Of a DNA stretch of 64,000 bases, positions 19,999 through 30,024 are shown one piece after another; position 1 is the stretch's first letter; the number at the start of each line of letters is the position of its first letter. The notes beneath the pieces were generated by a model, which saw nothing but the letters and a program-made list of their open reading frames with translations, did not search any database and was not told where the DNA came from. The position numbers and the translations under genes are program-made. Origin of the DNA: Oscillospiraceae bacterium (GTDB lineage Bacteria > Bacillota > Clostridia > Oscillospirales > Oscillospiraceae); the NCBI GenBank assembly GCA_015067765.1, contig SVLV01000005.1, forward strand, positions 1-64,000, read 5' to 3'.

Positions 19999-20227
19999 AG
20001 AATTACCTCCTTTTCGTCAAATTCTTATTTATCGTTTAGTTTATTTTATCATATTTCTCGGTTCAAATCAATGCTTGGTGAAACTGACGGAGTTGGAACC
20101 TGTCAGTCCAAAGGGTAAAAGGGTCGGACCCTGTCCCTGTTTGACAAGACAGGTGGCGGGATGATACAATAGATAAAATTGTACCCAAAACAGGACCCTG
20201 TGGTCTGTTGGGAGGGAGGATATATCC

Positions 20228-21148
20228 ATGAGCAACCAGACGGAGCAAAAGAAGGAGCGCTATATCGGCAGCGTACGCTTTTACAAGAACCTGATCCTGC
20301 TGCCCTTTTTCCTGATGATCATCATTCCCACGGTGCTGTGCTTCGTGTTTTACAACGACCTGTCCCAGAGTGAGACGGAGCGGGAGCAGCTGCAGAGCCA
20401 GCTGACGGATACCACGGAGAAGCTGAACCGCTACGAGGGAGTCACCGCCGGAGAGGGGGTGTCCTATCAGAGTTTGTATGCGGACTTCTATGCCCCCCAA
20501 CCGCTGGATGCCACCGCTGCCGTGAAGAATACCATCTATCTGACCTTTGATGACGGTCCCTCTGTGCGGACCGATGAGGTGCTGGATATTCTCAAGGAGG
20601 CCGGCGTGAAGGCCACCTTCTTCGTCACCGGCAAGACCGGTGAGGCGGACATTGCCCGCCTCAAGCGCATCGTGGAGGAGGGCCACACCATCGGCATGCA
20701 CACCTATACCCACAACTACCGCCAGATCTACGCCTCTGTGGAGGCCTTCCTGGAGGATATGTATCAGGTGTTCCAGCTGGTGAAGGAGAACACCGGGGTC
20801 ACTCCCACCGTGTTCCGTTTCCCCGGCGGCAGCATCAACGGCTATAATCAGGGCATCTATCAGGAGCTGCTGGCAGAGATGCTGCGCCGCGGCTTTGTGC
20901 CCCACGACTGGAATATCTCCAGCCAGGATGCCGCCGGCTACAGCATGACGGCAGCGCAGATGACCCAGCTGGTGCTGCGGGATGCCGAGGAGGTGGAGCG
21001 GGGCATCGTGCTGATGCACGACGCCGGCGACAAGACCACCACCGTGGCGGCCCTGCCGGAGATGATCCGGGGGCTGAAGGAGCAGGGCTTCCAGTTTGCG
21101 GGCCTGTCCCACGACACCAAGCCGGTGCTGTTCGGCTACATCGCATAA
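20228..21148 (+). CDS. Polysaccharide deacetylase (NodB domain) with N-terminal TM anchor
   Basis: IYLTFDDGPS, THNYRQ, FRFPGGS, LMHDAG motifs. Confidence 0.92.
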   Translation: MSNQTEQKKERYIGSVRFYKNLILLPFFLMIIIPTVLCFVFYNDLSQSETEREQLQSQLTDTTEKLNRYEGVTAGEGVSYQSLYADFYAPQPLDATAAVKNTIYLTFDDGPSVRTDEVLDILKEAGVKATFFVTGKTGEADIARLKRIVEEGHTIGMHTYTHNYRQIYASVEAFLEDMYQVFQLVKENTGVTPTVFRFPGGSINGYNQGIYQELLAEMLRRGFVPHDWNISSQDAAGYSMTAAQMTQLVLRDAEEVERGIVLMHDAGDKTTTVAALPEMIRGLKEQGFQFAGLSHDTKPVLFGYIA

Positions 21149-21267
21149 CAATTACATCCTGCAAGGACGGCGGACACGGTGCGGTGTCCGCCGTCATAGT
21201 TTGTTTACTTGCCCTTTGGAGGGGAATCTGCTATACTGAGGGGCAAAGGAATTGGAAAAAAGAGGTG

Positions 21268-22389
21268 TTGTCCTTGAAACTGGATTGGAAGACCTGCCTG
21301 CGGGTGGGAGTCAGCCTGTTTGTGCTGTATCTGGCCATCCATTACTGGCCGTCGGTCTCCGGCTTTTTGTCGCTGATCCTGTCGGCGGCGCTGCCGCTGA
21401 TGATCGGTGCGGCCATCGCCTACTGCATCAATATCCCCATGGATCACTACGAGGCCCTGTTCCGCCGGGTGCTGAAGGGGGAGCGGGGGCAGAAGCTGGT
21501 GCGTCCCGTGTCCCTTGTGCTGGCACTGGTGAGCGTGGTGGCCATCGTGGTGCTGGTGGTGTGGCTGGTGCTGCCCCAGCTGGTGGAGTGCGTCCGCCTC
21601 ATCGCGGCGGAGGTGCCGGGCTTTATCCAGCGTCTGCTGGTGCTGGCCGATGAGTACCACGTGCTGTCGGAGGATGTGATCGAGACCCTCTCCAATATCG
21701 ACTGGCAGAGCCGCATGGGAGAGATCGTCAAGGCGGTCACCTCCGGTGTGGGCAGCATGATGGATGTGGTGGTGACGGCGGTCACCGGTGTGTTCTCCGG
21801 CATCGTCACCGGTTTTCTTGCCCTCATCTTCGCCCTGTACCTGCTGGCGGGGAAGGAGCGCCTGTCCGGCCAGCTGAAGGCCATCAGCCGGCGGTATCTG
21901 CCCCAGCGGTGGTATGACGGCGGCGTCTATGTGCTGGGCATCTTCAACACCTGCTTCCGCCGCTACATTGTGGGCCAGTGCACCGAGGCCGTCATTCTGG
22001 GCAGCCTCTGCGCGTTGGGTATGCTGCTGCTGCAGCTGCCCTATGCCACCATGATCGGCGCACTGGTGGCCTTTACGGCCCTGATCCCTGTGGCAGGCGC
22101 CTATATCGGTGCGGTGGTGGGCGCATTCATGATCCTCACCGTGTCCCCCATGAAGGCGCTGATCTTCCTGATCTTTCTGGTGGTGCTGCAGCAGCTGGAG
22201 GGGAATCTCATCTATCCCCGCGTGGTGGGCTCCTCTCTGGGCCTGCCGGGCATCTGGGTGCTGGCGGCAGTTACCGTGGGCGGCGGCGTGATGGGCATCG
22301 TGGGTATGCTGCTGGGCGTGCCCATGGCGGCGGCCATCTACCGTCTGCTGCGCAACGATGTGCGCCGCGGACAGGAAAACCCGTCATGA
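21268..22389 (+). CDS. AI-2E family transporter
   Basis: Multiple TMs, PVAGAYIGAVVGAF..., EGNLIYPRVVGSSLGLPGIWVL motif; start is approximate (TTG codons). Confidence 0.87.
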   Translation: MSLKLDWKTCLRVGVSLFVLYLAIHYWPSVSGFLSLILSAALPLMIGAAIAYCINIPMDHYEALFRRVLKGERGQKLVRPVSLVLALVSVVAIVVLVVWLVLPQLVECVRLIAAEVPGFIQRLLVLADEYHVLSEDVIETLSNIDWQSRMGEIVKAVTSGVGSMMDVVVTAVTGVFSGIVTGFLALIFALYLLAGKERLSGQLKAISRRYLPQRWYDGGVYVLGIFNTCFRRYIVGQCTEAVILGSLCALGMLLLQLPYATMIGALVAFTALIPVAGAYIGAVVGAFMILTVSPMKALIFLIFLVVLQQLEGNLIYPRVVGSSLGLPGIWVLAAVTVGGGVMGIVGMLLGVPMAAAIYRLLRNDVRRGQENPS

Positions 22390-22445
22390 CGGGCCCGGGA
22401 TCCGGGTATCATGAGGTATGATTTCAACAGAGGAGGCTATGTCCT

Positions 22446-23312
22446 TTGAAAAAGATTTATGACGTGGTGGACCGCTTCTGCGCCACCCATCCCCGGTTCG
22501 GGATCCCCAATCTGATGCGGGTGGTGACCATCGGCACGGTGGCGGTGTACGCCCTGTACATGCTGCTGTCCCGGCGCTTTCCCGAGATCCTGACCTATTT
22601 GGTGCTGTCCCTTGGGGGACTGATGCAGGGCCGCATCTGGACACTGGTGACCTTTCCGCTGGTGCCCTCCACGGGCTCGCTGCTGTCTTTGGCCATCTCC
22701 CTGTATTTCTATTACTGGATCGGCTCCACGCTGGAGCGGCGCTGGGGGACGGCCAAGTTCAATCTCTACTATTTCGGCGGTGTGGTGCTGACCGTTATCG
22801 GTACGCTGGCGGCCTCCCTCATCTCCGGCAACCCCTATCTCTTCGCCGCCGGCACGGAGTATGTGAACCTGTCCATGTTCCTGGCCTTCGCCCTGCTGTT
22901 CCCGGACACCACGGTGCTGCTGTTCTTCGTGATCCCGGTGAAGATGAAGTGGCTGGCCATTCTGGACGGCGCCCTGTTCCTGCTGCAGATCCTCAGCTCC
23001 CTCATCGCGGCGGATCTGGCCGGTGTGGTGCTGCCGGTGGTGGCGCTGCTGAACTTCGCCATCTTTGTGTGGCCGGAGGTGCTGTATTTCAAGCAGCGGC
23101 AGCAGTATCGCCATTCCCCTCAGGCGGTGCAGTTCAAAAAAGCGGTGCAGCAGCAGAAGCAGCAGCGGGGGTATGTGCACAAGTGCTCCGTCTGCGGCAA
23201 GACGGATACGGACTATCCGGATCTGCAGTTCCGTTACTGCAGCAAGTGCGCCGGGTATCACTGCTTCTGTCAGGACCATATCTTCAGCCACACCCACTAT
23301 ACCGGGGAATAA
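22446..23312 (+). CDS. Rhomboid-like membrane protein with C-terminal zinc-ribbon-like Cys motif
   Basis: Six-TM pattern with YYWIGSTLERRWGT; C-terminal CSVCGKTDTDYPDLQFRYCSKCAGYHCFCQDH. Confidence 0.65.
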   Translation: MKKIYDVVDRFCATHPRFGIPNLMRVVTIGTVAVYALYMLLSRRFPEILTYLVLSLGGLMQGRIWTLVTFPLVPSTGSLLSLAISLYFYYWIGSTLERRWGTAKFNLYYFGGVVLTVIGTLAASLISGNPYLFAAGTEYVNLSMFLAFALLFPDTTVLLFFVIPVKMKWLAILDGALFLLQILSSLIAADLAGVVLPVVALLNFAIFVWPEVLYFKQRQQYRHSPQAVQFKKAVQQQKQQRGYVHKCSVCGKTDTDYPDLQFRYCSKCAGYHCFCQDHIFSHTHYTGE

Positions 23313-23382
23313 GCAGAACAGGAGGAGCCATGGCTTCTCCTGTTTTTTTGCGCCCATTCGGCGGTCCATGCGTGATTTCTCG

Positions 23383-23411
23383 TTGCCAAACAGCATCTGT
23401 GCCTGTATAAT
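23383..23411 (+). promoter_or_regulatory. Promoter of serine dehydratase paralogue 2 (TTGCCA-17-TATAAT)
   Basis: TTGCCAaacagcatctgtgcctgTATAAT. Confidence 0.78.
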
Positions 23412-23475
23412 ACAGGTAATATCCTGTTTCCCCCGAGGGAACAGAAAGAGAAGAACCATACAGGAGGAAAACCCT

Positions 23476-25035
23476 ATGAAAGCCTATCCCAGTATTTTCA
23501 ACGACTGTCTGTCCCCCGTGTCCCCCGGTCCCTCCAGTTCCAATACCGCAGGTCCTTACCGCCTAGGCTCCATGCTCCGGGATATGCTCTGCGGCAAGCC
23601 CCAGCATCTCTACGGCGAGATGAGCAAGGGCGGCGGCTACTTCGCCACCTTCTACGGCATGCACAGCGACAAGGCCTTCCTGGTGGGCATCATGAAGCAG
23701 GACATCCGCACCTACAAGCTGGATGATACCTATGCCGATGCCGAGGCCATGGGCTTCACCTATACCTATGAGTTTACCGACAATGTGCCCATCCGTCCCT
23801 CCGAGACGGCCCAGCTGACCCTCACCTCCGACACCGGCGACAAGGTCTATATCAACACCGCCTCTCTGGGCGGCGGCGAGATCTACATCGACAATGTGGA
23901 CGGCCTGAAGACCTACATTGACGGCAAGTATTACTATATGCTGATCCGTCTGGCCACCGCCGATGTGGAGAAGGTCACCGCCAAGCTCTCCGGCATCTAC
24001 ACCGTGGAGAGCTGCGCTGAGTGCGGCCAGAGCCTGATCACCGTCCGCCAGCGCACCGCCTACTGCGAGAACTTTGTGGCAGAGCTGAAGGCCATGGCAG
24101 AGGTCACCTATGTCCGCTGCGTGGAGCCCGTCTATGACATCATCCCGCTGGATGAGCCCGAGATGCCCTTTGTCACCGCCAAGGAGATGTTCGCCTACGC
24201 CGCCGAGAAGAAGATCCCTCTGTGGCAGGCCGCCATCGACTATGAGAAGGCCATCTCCGGCCGCACCGACGAGGAGATCATGGGTCTGGCTGAGATGATG
24301 TGGGATCTGTCCGTCCTGTCCGTGAAGAACGGCTATCAGGACAACCGGGTGGACGGCCTCACCCAGCCCCACGCAGTGGAGTGCCGGGATCTGTTCGCCC
24401 AGGGCACCGTCATCCCTCTGGGCATCGCCAATCCCGCTGCCGCCGATGCTCTGTGCATCATGGAGTACGGCTCTGCCCACGGCGTCATCGCCTGCATGCC
24501 CACCGGCGGCGCCTCCGGTATCCCTGTTCCCGCCATCCGCTACTCCGCTGAGGCCCTGGGCCTGAGCAAGGAGGACTGCCTGAAGGCTCTGCTGGTGGCC
24601 GGTATCGTGGGCATCATCTACTATCCCACCCACTACCACGGCGCATGGGGCTGCCAGGCCGAGATCGGCGTGTGCATCTCCATGGTGGCCGGCGCTCTGG
24701 CCTCCATGATCAGTGACGATCTGGATGTGATCGAGCGGGCTGCCGTGCTGGGTGCACAGAGCATTCTGGGTCAGATCTGCGATCCTATCGCCGGCTGCTC
24801 TCAGGTGCCCTGCTTCATCCGCAACATGACCGCCATCCCCACCGCCGCCATCTGCGCCAATGCCGCCAAGGGCGGTGTGGAGACCCTCACCAGCCTGGAT
24901 GAGATGGCAGAGACCCTGCTGCGCGTGGGTCTGAAGCTGAAGGAGTACGGCCTGAACGATCTGGGCGTGTGCTACGCTGCCGAGCAGCGCAAGAATGCCG
25001 CCTCCGGCTGCGGCTGCTGCTCCGGCTGCTGCTGA
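23476..25035 (+). CDS. L-serine ammonia-lyase (Fe-S dependent, one-chain) paralogue 2, Cys-rich C-terminal tail
   Basis: MKAYPSIFNDCLSPVSPGPSSSNTAGPYRLGSM...; C-terminus SGCGCCSGCC. Confidence 0.85.
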   Translation: MKAYPSIFNDCLSPVSPGPSSSNTAGPYRLGSMLRDMLCGKPQHLYGEMSKGGGYFATFYGMHSDKAFLVGIMKQDIRTYKLDDTYADAEAMGFTYTYEFTDNVPIRPSETAQLTLTSDTGDKVYINTASLGGGEIYIDNVDGLKTYIDGKYYYMLIRLATADVEKVTAKLSGIYTVESCAECGQSLITVRQRTAYCENFVAELKAMAEVTYVRCVEPVYDIIPLDEPEMPFVTAKEMFAYAAEKKIPLWQAAIDYEKAISGRTDEEIMGLAEMMWDLSVLSVKNGYQDNRVDGLTQPHAVECRDLFAQGTVIPLGIANPAAADALCIMEYGSAHGVIACMPTGGASGIPVPAIRYSAEALGLSKEDCLKALLVAGIVGIIYYPTHYHGAWGCQAEIGVCISMVAGALASMISDDLDVIERAAVLGAQSILGQICDPIAGCSQVPCFIRNMTAIPTAAICANAAKGGVETLTSLDEMAETLLRVGLKLKEYGLNDLGVCYAAEQRKNAASGCGCCSGCC

Positions 25036-25067
25036 TCCTGCCTGCGGGAAAGACCTTTCCAAACACA

Positions 25068-25101
25068 ACCGGCCTGCGGCGAAACCGCAGGCCGGTCCTT
25101 T
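25068..25101 (+). terminator. Intrinsic terminator
   Basis: accggcctgcggcgaaaccgcaggccggtccttttt. Confidence 0.8.
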
Positions 25102-25230
25102 TTGGCCCGGATGTGCTTCAGGCGCGGGGAAAGGTGACAGAAAATTGTCGGTTTTCCCCGAATTTCCGCATTTTTCCTATTGACAAACGGGGAAGTGTGC
25201 CATAAAATAAGAAATTGCGAAAACTGAATA

Positions 25231-25325
25231 CCTTATCAAGAGTGGCGGAGGGAACGGCCCGATGAAGCCACGGCAACCTGTTATTTCAAGGTGCCAAATC
25301 CGACGAACGAATCGAAAGATGAGGA
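25231..25325 (+). ncRNA. SAM-I (S-box) riboswitch upstream of metK
   Basis: CTTATCAAGAGtGGcgGAGGGAaCgGcCCgaTGAAGCCaCGGCAACC...GGTGCcAAaTCC...CGAAAGATGAGG; followed by hairpin ttccctgtcggttcggcagggaa plus T-rich tract. Confidence 0.95.
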
Positions 25326-25401
25326 AAGGCAGAAACACCCATTCCCTGTCGGTTCGGCAGGGAATTTTGCTTTTCACAAACGAAAAAAGGAGAATGTAAT
25401 T

Positions 25402-26586
25402 ATGGCAAAGAGACTGTTTACTTCTGAGTCCGTCACGGAAGGACATCCCGATAAGATCTGCGACCAGATCTCCGACGCGGTACTGGACGCCATTCTGGCA
25501 CAGGATCCCAACGGCCGCGTGGCCTGCGAAACCTGCGTGTCCACGGGCCTGATCCATGTGATGGGCGAGATTACCACCAACTGCTATGTGGACATCGCCA
25601 AGATCGCCCGCCAGGTGGTGCTGGACATCGGCTATGACCGGGCCAAGTACGGCTTCGACGGCCACACCTGCGGCGTCATCACCAACATCGATGAGCAGTC
25701 CAGCGACATCGCCATGGGCGTGGATAAGAGCCTGGAGGCCAAGGAGTCCGGCGACAGCGAGCTGGACAACGGCGCCGGCGACCAGGGTATGATGTTCGGT
25801 TATGCCTGCAACGAGACCCCTGAACTGATGCCCCTGGCCATCTCTCTGGCTCAGAAGATGGCAAAGCGCCTGACCGACGTGCGCAAGCAGGGTCTGGTGA
25901 ACTATCTGCGTCCCGACGGCAAGACCCAGGTCACCGTGGAGTACGATGAAAACGGCAAGCCCGTCCGTGTGGATACTGTGGTGGTGTCCACCCAGCACAG
26001 CCCCGATGTGGAGCTGGAGACCATCCGCAAGGATATGACCGAGCTGGTGATCAAGCCCACCGTTCCCGCCCAGCTGCTGGATGACAGCACCAAGATCTAT
26101 GTCAACCCCACCGGCCGCTTCGTCATCGGCGGTCCTCAGGGCGACAGCGGTCTCACCGGCCGCAAGATCATCGTGGATACCTATGGCGGCAGCGCACCCC
26201 ACGGCGGCGGCGCATTCTCCGGCAAGGATCCCACCAAGGTGGACCGCAGCGCTGCCTACGCAGCCCGCTATGTGGCCAAGAATGTGGTGGCTGCCGGTCT
26301 GGCCGACAAGTGCCAGGTGCAGCTGGCCTATGCCATCGGTGTAGCCCGTCCCGTCAGCGTGCTGGTGGAGACCTTCGGCACCGGCAAGGTGTCCGACGAG
26401 GTGCTGGAGGAGGCCGTGAACAAGGTCTTCGACCTGCGTCCCACCGCCATCATCCGGGATCTGGAGCTGCGCCGTCCCATCTACCGCCAGCTGGCTGCCT
26501 ACGGTCACATGGGCCGCGAGGATCTGGGCGTCAAGTGGGAGCAGACCGACCGGGTGGAGGCACTGAAGGCCGCCATCGCCCAGTAA
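25402..26586 (+). CDS. metK: S-adenosylmethionine synthetase
   Basis: [65 protein letters not shown]. Confidence 0.98.
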   Translation: MAKRLFTSESVTEGHPDKICDQISDAVLDAILAQDPNGRVACETCVSTGLIHVMGEITTNCYVDIAKIARQVVLDIGYDRAKYGFDGHTCGVITNIDEQSSDIAMGVDKSLEAKESGDSELDNGAGDQGMMFGYACNETPELMPLAISLAQKMAKRLTDVRKQGLVNYLRPDGKTQVTVEYDENGKPVRVDTVVVSTQHSPDVELETIRKDMTELVIKPTVPAQLLDDSTKIYVNPTGRFVIGGPQGDSGLTGRKIIVDTYGGSAPHGGGAFSGKDPTKVDRSAAYAARYVAKNVVAAGLADKCQVQLAYAIGVARPVSVLVETFGTGKVSDEVLEEAVNKVFDLRPTAIIRDLELRRPIYRQLAAYGHMGREDLGVKWEQTDRVEALKAAIAQ

Positions 26587-26607
26587 CCCACCGTTTTTTC
26601 CAAAGAC

Positions 26608-26639
26608 AACAGGAGGAGCATCGGCTCCTCCTGTTTTTG
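26608..26639 (+). terminator. metK terminator
   Basis: acaggaggagcatcggctcctcctgttttt. Confidence 0.82.
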
Positions 26640-26650
26640 TTTTGGGAAAG

Positions 26651-26684
26651 AAAAAACCTCCCGGGCGCACATGAGCCCGGGAGG
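26651..26684 (-). terminator. Terminator of serine dehydratase paralogue 3
   Basis: Reverse strand cctcccgggctcatgtgcgcccgggaggtttttt. Confidence 0.8.
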
Positions 26685-26702
26685 AAGATGACGGGGGAGA
26701 GA

Positions 26703-28274
26703 TCAGCAGGCACCGCAGCCGGTGCAGTTGCAGCAGGCGGCAGCAGCGGCGGCCTTGCGCTGCTCGGCAGCATAGCACACGCCCAGATCGTTCAGGCCAT
26801 ACTCCTTCAGCTTCAGACCCACGCGCAGCAGGGTCTCGGCCATCTCGTCCAGACTGGTGAGGGTCTCCACACCGCCCTTGGCGGCATTGGCGCAGATGGC
26901 GGCGGTGGGGATGGCGGTGATGTTGCGGATCATGCAGGGCACATGGCCGGCGCCTGCGATGGGATCGCAGATCTGACCCAGAATACTCTGTGCACCCAGC
27001 ACGGCGGCCCGCTCGATCACATCCAGATCATCGCTGATGAAGGAGGCCAGGGCGCCGGCGGTCATGGAGATGGCCACGCCGATCTCAGCCTGGCAGCCCC
27101 ATGCACCGTGGTAGTGGGTGGGATAGTAGATGATGCCGATGATGCCGGCCACCAGCAGGGCCTTCAGGCAGTCCTCCTTGCTCAGGCCCAGAGCCTCGGC
27201 GGAGTAGCGGATGGAGGGCACGGGGACACCGGAGGCACCGCCGGTAGGCGTGCAGGCGATGACACCGTGGGTCAGGGCGTGCTGGCCGATGGACAGGGCA
27301 TCCGAGGCGGCGCGGTTGGCGATGCCCAGAGGGATGACGGTGCCGGTCTGCATCAGCTCGCGCAGCTGGATGGCATGGGACTTGGTGAGACCCTCATCGT
27401 GGGTGAGGGCGTTGTAGCCCTGCTCGGCGGAGTAGACGGACACATCCCAGATCCGCTCGGCCAGACCCATGATCTGCTGGTCGCTGAGGCCGGAGAGGGC
27501 CTTCTCATAGTCGATGGCGGCCTGCCACAGGGGGATGTTCTTCTCCTTTGCGTAGGCGAACATCTCGGTGGCGGTGACGAAGGGCATCTGAGGATCGTCG
27601 ATGGGGATGATGTCATAGACCGGCTCCACGCAGCGGACATAGATAGCCTCGGCCATGGCACGCAGCTCAGCCACAAAATCGGGGCAGTAGGGGGTGCGCT
27701 GGCGGACGGTGATCAGGCTCTGGCCACACTGGGCGCAGCTCTCCACAGTGTAATAGCCGGAGAGCTTGGCGGTGAACTTCTCCACATCGGCGGTGGCGGT
27801 GCGGATGAGCATGTAGTAGTACTTGCCGTCAATGTAGGTTTTCAGGCCGTCCACCTCGTCGATGATGATCTCACCGCCGCCCAGAGAGGCGGTCTTGATG
27901 AAGACCTTGTCACCGGTATCGGAGGTGAGGGTCAGCCATGCGCTCTCGGAGGGGCGGATGGGCACATTGTCGGTGAACTCGTAGGTATAGGCCATGCCCA
28001 TGGCCTTGGCATCGGCATAGGCGTTATCCAGCTTGTAGGAGAGCAGATCCTTCTTCATGACACCAACCAGAAAGGCCTTGTCACTGTGCATGCCGTAGAA
28101 GGTGGCGAAGTAGCCGCCGCCCTTGCTCATCTCGCCGTAGAGATCCACAGGGGTGCCGCTGAGCATATCGCGAAGCATGGAGCCCAGACGGAAGGGACCA
28201 GCCGTATTGGAGCTGGAGGGGCCGGGCGCCACGGGGGAGAGGCAATCGTTAAAAATAGTGGGGTAAGACTTCAT
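26703..28274 (-). CDS. L-serine ammonia-lyase (Fe-S dependent, one-chain) paralogue 3, Cys-rich C-terminal tail
   Basis: MKSYPTIFNDCLSPVAPGPSSSNTAGPFRLGSM...; C-terminus CCNCTGCGAC. Confidence 0.85.
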   Translation of the reverse strand: MKSYPTIFNDCLSPVAPGPSSSNTAGPFRLGSMLRDMLSGTPVDLYGEMSKGGGYFATFYGMHSDKAFLVGVMKKDLLSYKLDNAYADAKAMGMAYTYEFTDNVPIRPSESAWLTLTSDTGDKVFIKTASLGGGEIIIDEVDGLKTYIDGKYYYMLIRTATADVEKFTAKLSGYYTVESCAQCGQSLITVRQRTPYCPDFVAELRAMAEAIYVRCVEPVYDIIPIDDPQMPFVTATEMFAYAKEKNIPLWQAAIDYEKALSGLSDQQIMGLAERIWDVSVYSAEQGYNALTHDEGLTKSHAIQLRELMQTGTVIPLGIANRAASDALSIGQHALTHGVIACTPTGGASGVPVPSIRYSAEALGLSKEDCLKALLVAGIIGIIYYPTHYHGAWGCQAEIGVAISMTAGALASFISDDLDVIERAAVLGAQSILGQICDPIAGAGHVPCMIRNITAIPTAAICANAAKGGVETLTSLDEMAETLLRVGLKLKEYGLNDLGVCYAAEQRKAAAAAACCNCTGCGAC

Positions 28275-28338
28275 GGGGGTTCCTCCTTCTGCGTGTCTTA
28301 TTTCACCGGGCCGGGGGATATCCGGTAACCGTATCTGT

Positions 28339-28367
28339 ATTATACAGGGACAGGGGTGGTTTGGCAA
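28339..28367 (-). promoter_or_regulatory. Promoter of paralogue 3 (TTGCCA-17-TATAAT)
   Basis: Reverse strand TTGCCAaaccacccctgtccctgTATAAT. Confidence 0.78.
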
Positions 28368-28479
28368 CGAAAAACGGGCCATTGGGCTATAAGTTTTCGA
28401 TATGGTGTTCCCGGTCGGCGGGGCGGGGAGGAGAGAAAACGCCGCCCTCCCGACAGGGAGGACGGCGCAGGTCATTTTC

Positions 28480-28668
28480 TCAATAGGGCTTTTCTTCCGG
28501 GATGATGATGGTGCAGACGATGTAGGCCAGCACACCGCTGCCGCCCAGCAGGGAGAACAGCACCCAACCCAGGCGCACCAGCGTGGGGTCAAGACCGAAA
28601 TAGTGGGCGATGCCGGTGCAGACGCCGCAGAGCATGGAGCCCTCCTTGACCCGGTACAGTTTCTTCAT
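28480..28668 (-). CDS. PspC domain protein
   Basis: MKKLYRVKEGSMLCGVCTGIAHYFGLDPTLVRLGWVLFSL. Confidence 0.88.
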   Translation of the reverse strand: MKKLYRVKEGSMLCGVCTGIAHYFGLDPTLVRLGWVLFSLLGGSGVLAYIVCTIIIPEEKPY

Positions 28669-28686
28669 AGCGGTTTCCTCCTTCTG

Positions 28687-29172
28687 TTATCGGTGGTCGT
28701 AGGGGATGACCTCCACCTGCTGCTTGTCAAAGTCCAGCAGGATCTGGAAGGCGTAGTTGTCCTCGCTGGTATCCCACACCTCCACAAACTTGGGGGTCAC
28801 GGAGATGATGATCTCGGTGTCCTCATGGGAATACTTGTTGTAGCTGCCCCACAGGTGCTCCTTGTAGAGCTTCTCAAAGCGGCGGTCGGGCTCATCCACC
28901 ACCAGGCCGCAGTTCTCCGCCACGCCCTCGATCTGCACGCCGGACCAGCACATGGCCACCCGGGGATTCTGATACAGCTGCTGGGTCTTGCGGAAGTTCT
29001 TGTCGGTCTTGAACCAGACCTTGCCGTCATAGAACAGGCAGCTGACGTTGCGGACCATCACATGGTCCTCCACGCTGCTGGCCAGGGCCATGATCTTCCA
29101 GTCGCCCAGCTTGTCAAACATCACCTGCACGGCCTCGTCGAAGGTGAGGGTTTTATCCACACTGAAATTCAT
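28687..29172 (-). CDS. Pyridoxamine 5'-phosphate oxidase-family (FMN-binding split barrel) protein
   Basis: MALASSVEDHVMVRNVSCLFYDGKVWFKTDKNFRKTQQLYQNPRVAMCWSGVQIEG. Confidence 0.8.
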   Translation of the reverse strand: MNFSVDKTLTFDEAVQVMFDKLGDWKIMALASSVEDHVMVRNVSCLFYDGKVWFKTDKNFRKTQQLYQNPRVAMCWSGVQIEGVAENCGLVVDEPDRRFEKLYKEHLWGSYNKYSHEDTEIIISVTPKFVEVWDTSEDNYAFQILLDFDKQQVEVIPYDHR

Positions 29173-29185
29173 AGGGGGGTCCTCC

Positions 29186-29785
29186 TTACTGGATCAGCTT
29201 TTTCAGCGGCACGCTGATGCGCTTGTAGGTGACAAAGGCCAGCACCGCTGTGATGGTACGGGAGATGAGGTTGAAGGGGATCACGGAGAAGACCACCATG
29301 GTGGGGATATCCCGGATCCAGGGGTTGACGGCGCTGAACATGGCCACGATGCCATCCCAGTTCATGCCGTAGAGCTTGATGTAGAAGGGGAAGATCAGAT
29401 ACAGGTTGGTGAAGATGGCCACGATCACGCTGACCACCGCGCCGATGGCCAGACCCACGGCGGCACCCTTCTTGGTGCGGTGGCGGCGGTAGTACAGGAC
29501 GGCCGGCAGCACATAGGCCAGACTCAAAATCAGGTTCTGCAGCTCACCGGTCAGCATGGACTCCGAGCCCTGGATGGCCAGCTTCAGGCCGATCTTCACC
29601 ACCACGATCATGGCGGCGCCCACCGGGCCCAGAATGAAGCCGCCGATCAGCTCCGGCAGGGCCGACAGGTCAAACTCCGCCACCGGGGACAGGAAGGGGA
29701 CACCGAAATTGATGAAGATCAGCACAAAGGCGATGGCGCCCATGACGGCCGCCATGGTCATACGGCGCAGACGGGTTTTGTTCAT
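29186..29785 (-). CDS. ribU: ECF transporter S component, likely riboflavin (RibU-like)
   Basis: Multi-TM MNKTRLRRMTMAAVMGAIAFVLIFINFGVPF...LPELIGGFILGPVGAA; preceded by FMN riboswitch. Confidence 0.85.
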   Translation of the reverse strand: MNKTRLRRMTMAAVMGAIAFVLIFINFGVPFLSPVAEFDLSALPELIGGFILGPVGAAMIVVVKIGLKLAIQGSESMLTGELQNLILSLAYVLPAVLYYRRHRTKKGAAVGLAIGAVVSVIVAIFTNLYLIFPFYIKLYGMNWDGIVAMFSAVNPWIRDIPTMVVFSVIPFNLISRTITAVLAFVTYKRISVPLKKLIQ

Positions 29786-29903
29786 AACAGTTGCCTCCAT
29801 AAAGCATAATATCCGAAGCCTGTACAAAAGCAGCCCCGGAAAATCTCTATGGCGGACCGGCCGCCGCAGGCACAGGCCTGCCGCAACCACAACCACAAAA
29901 ACA

Positions 29904-30024
29904 CATCTTTTCCCATCCGGACTATACCGTCGGTCCCGGAATTGCACCGGGTCGGCCCGCGGGATGCCCCGCAGGTTCATGGACTATACCATCGGTCAGG
30001 AATTTCACCTTGCCCCAAAGACTG
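29904..30024 (-). ncRNA. FMN riboswitch (RFN element)
   Basis: Reverse strand: gggGCAaGGTGAAATTCCtGACCGatGGTATAGTCC...CCCGCGGGCCGACCCGGTGCAATTCCGGGACCGACGGTATAGTCCGGATGGGAaAAGATG. Confidence 0.95.

Noticed and set aside
26310-28328. 672-aa plus-strand ORF over serine dehydratase 3
   Set aside because: Antisense frame; Gly/His/Asp-rich product; the minus-strand gene has conserved motifs, RBS, promoter and terminator.
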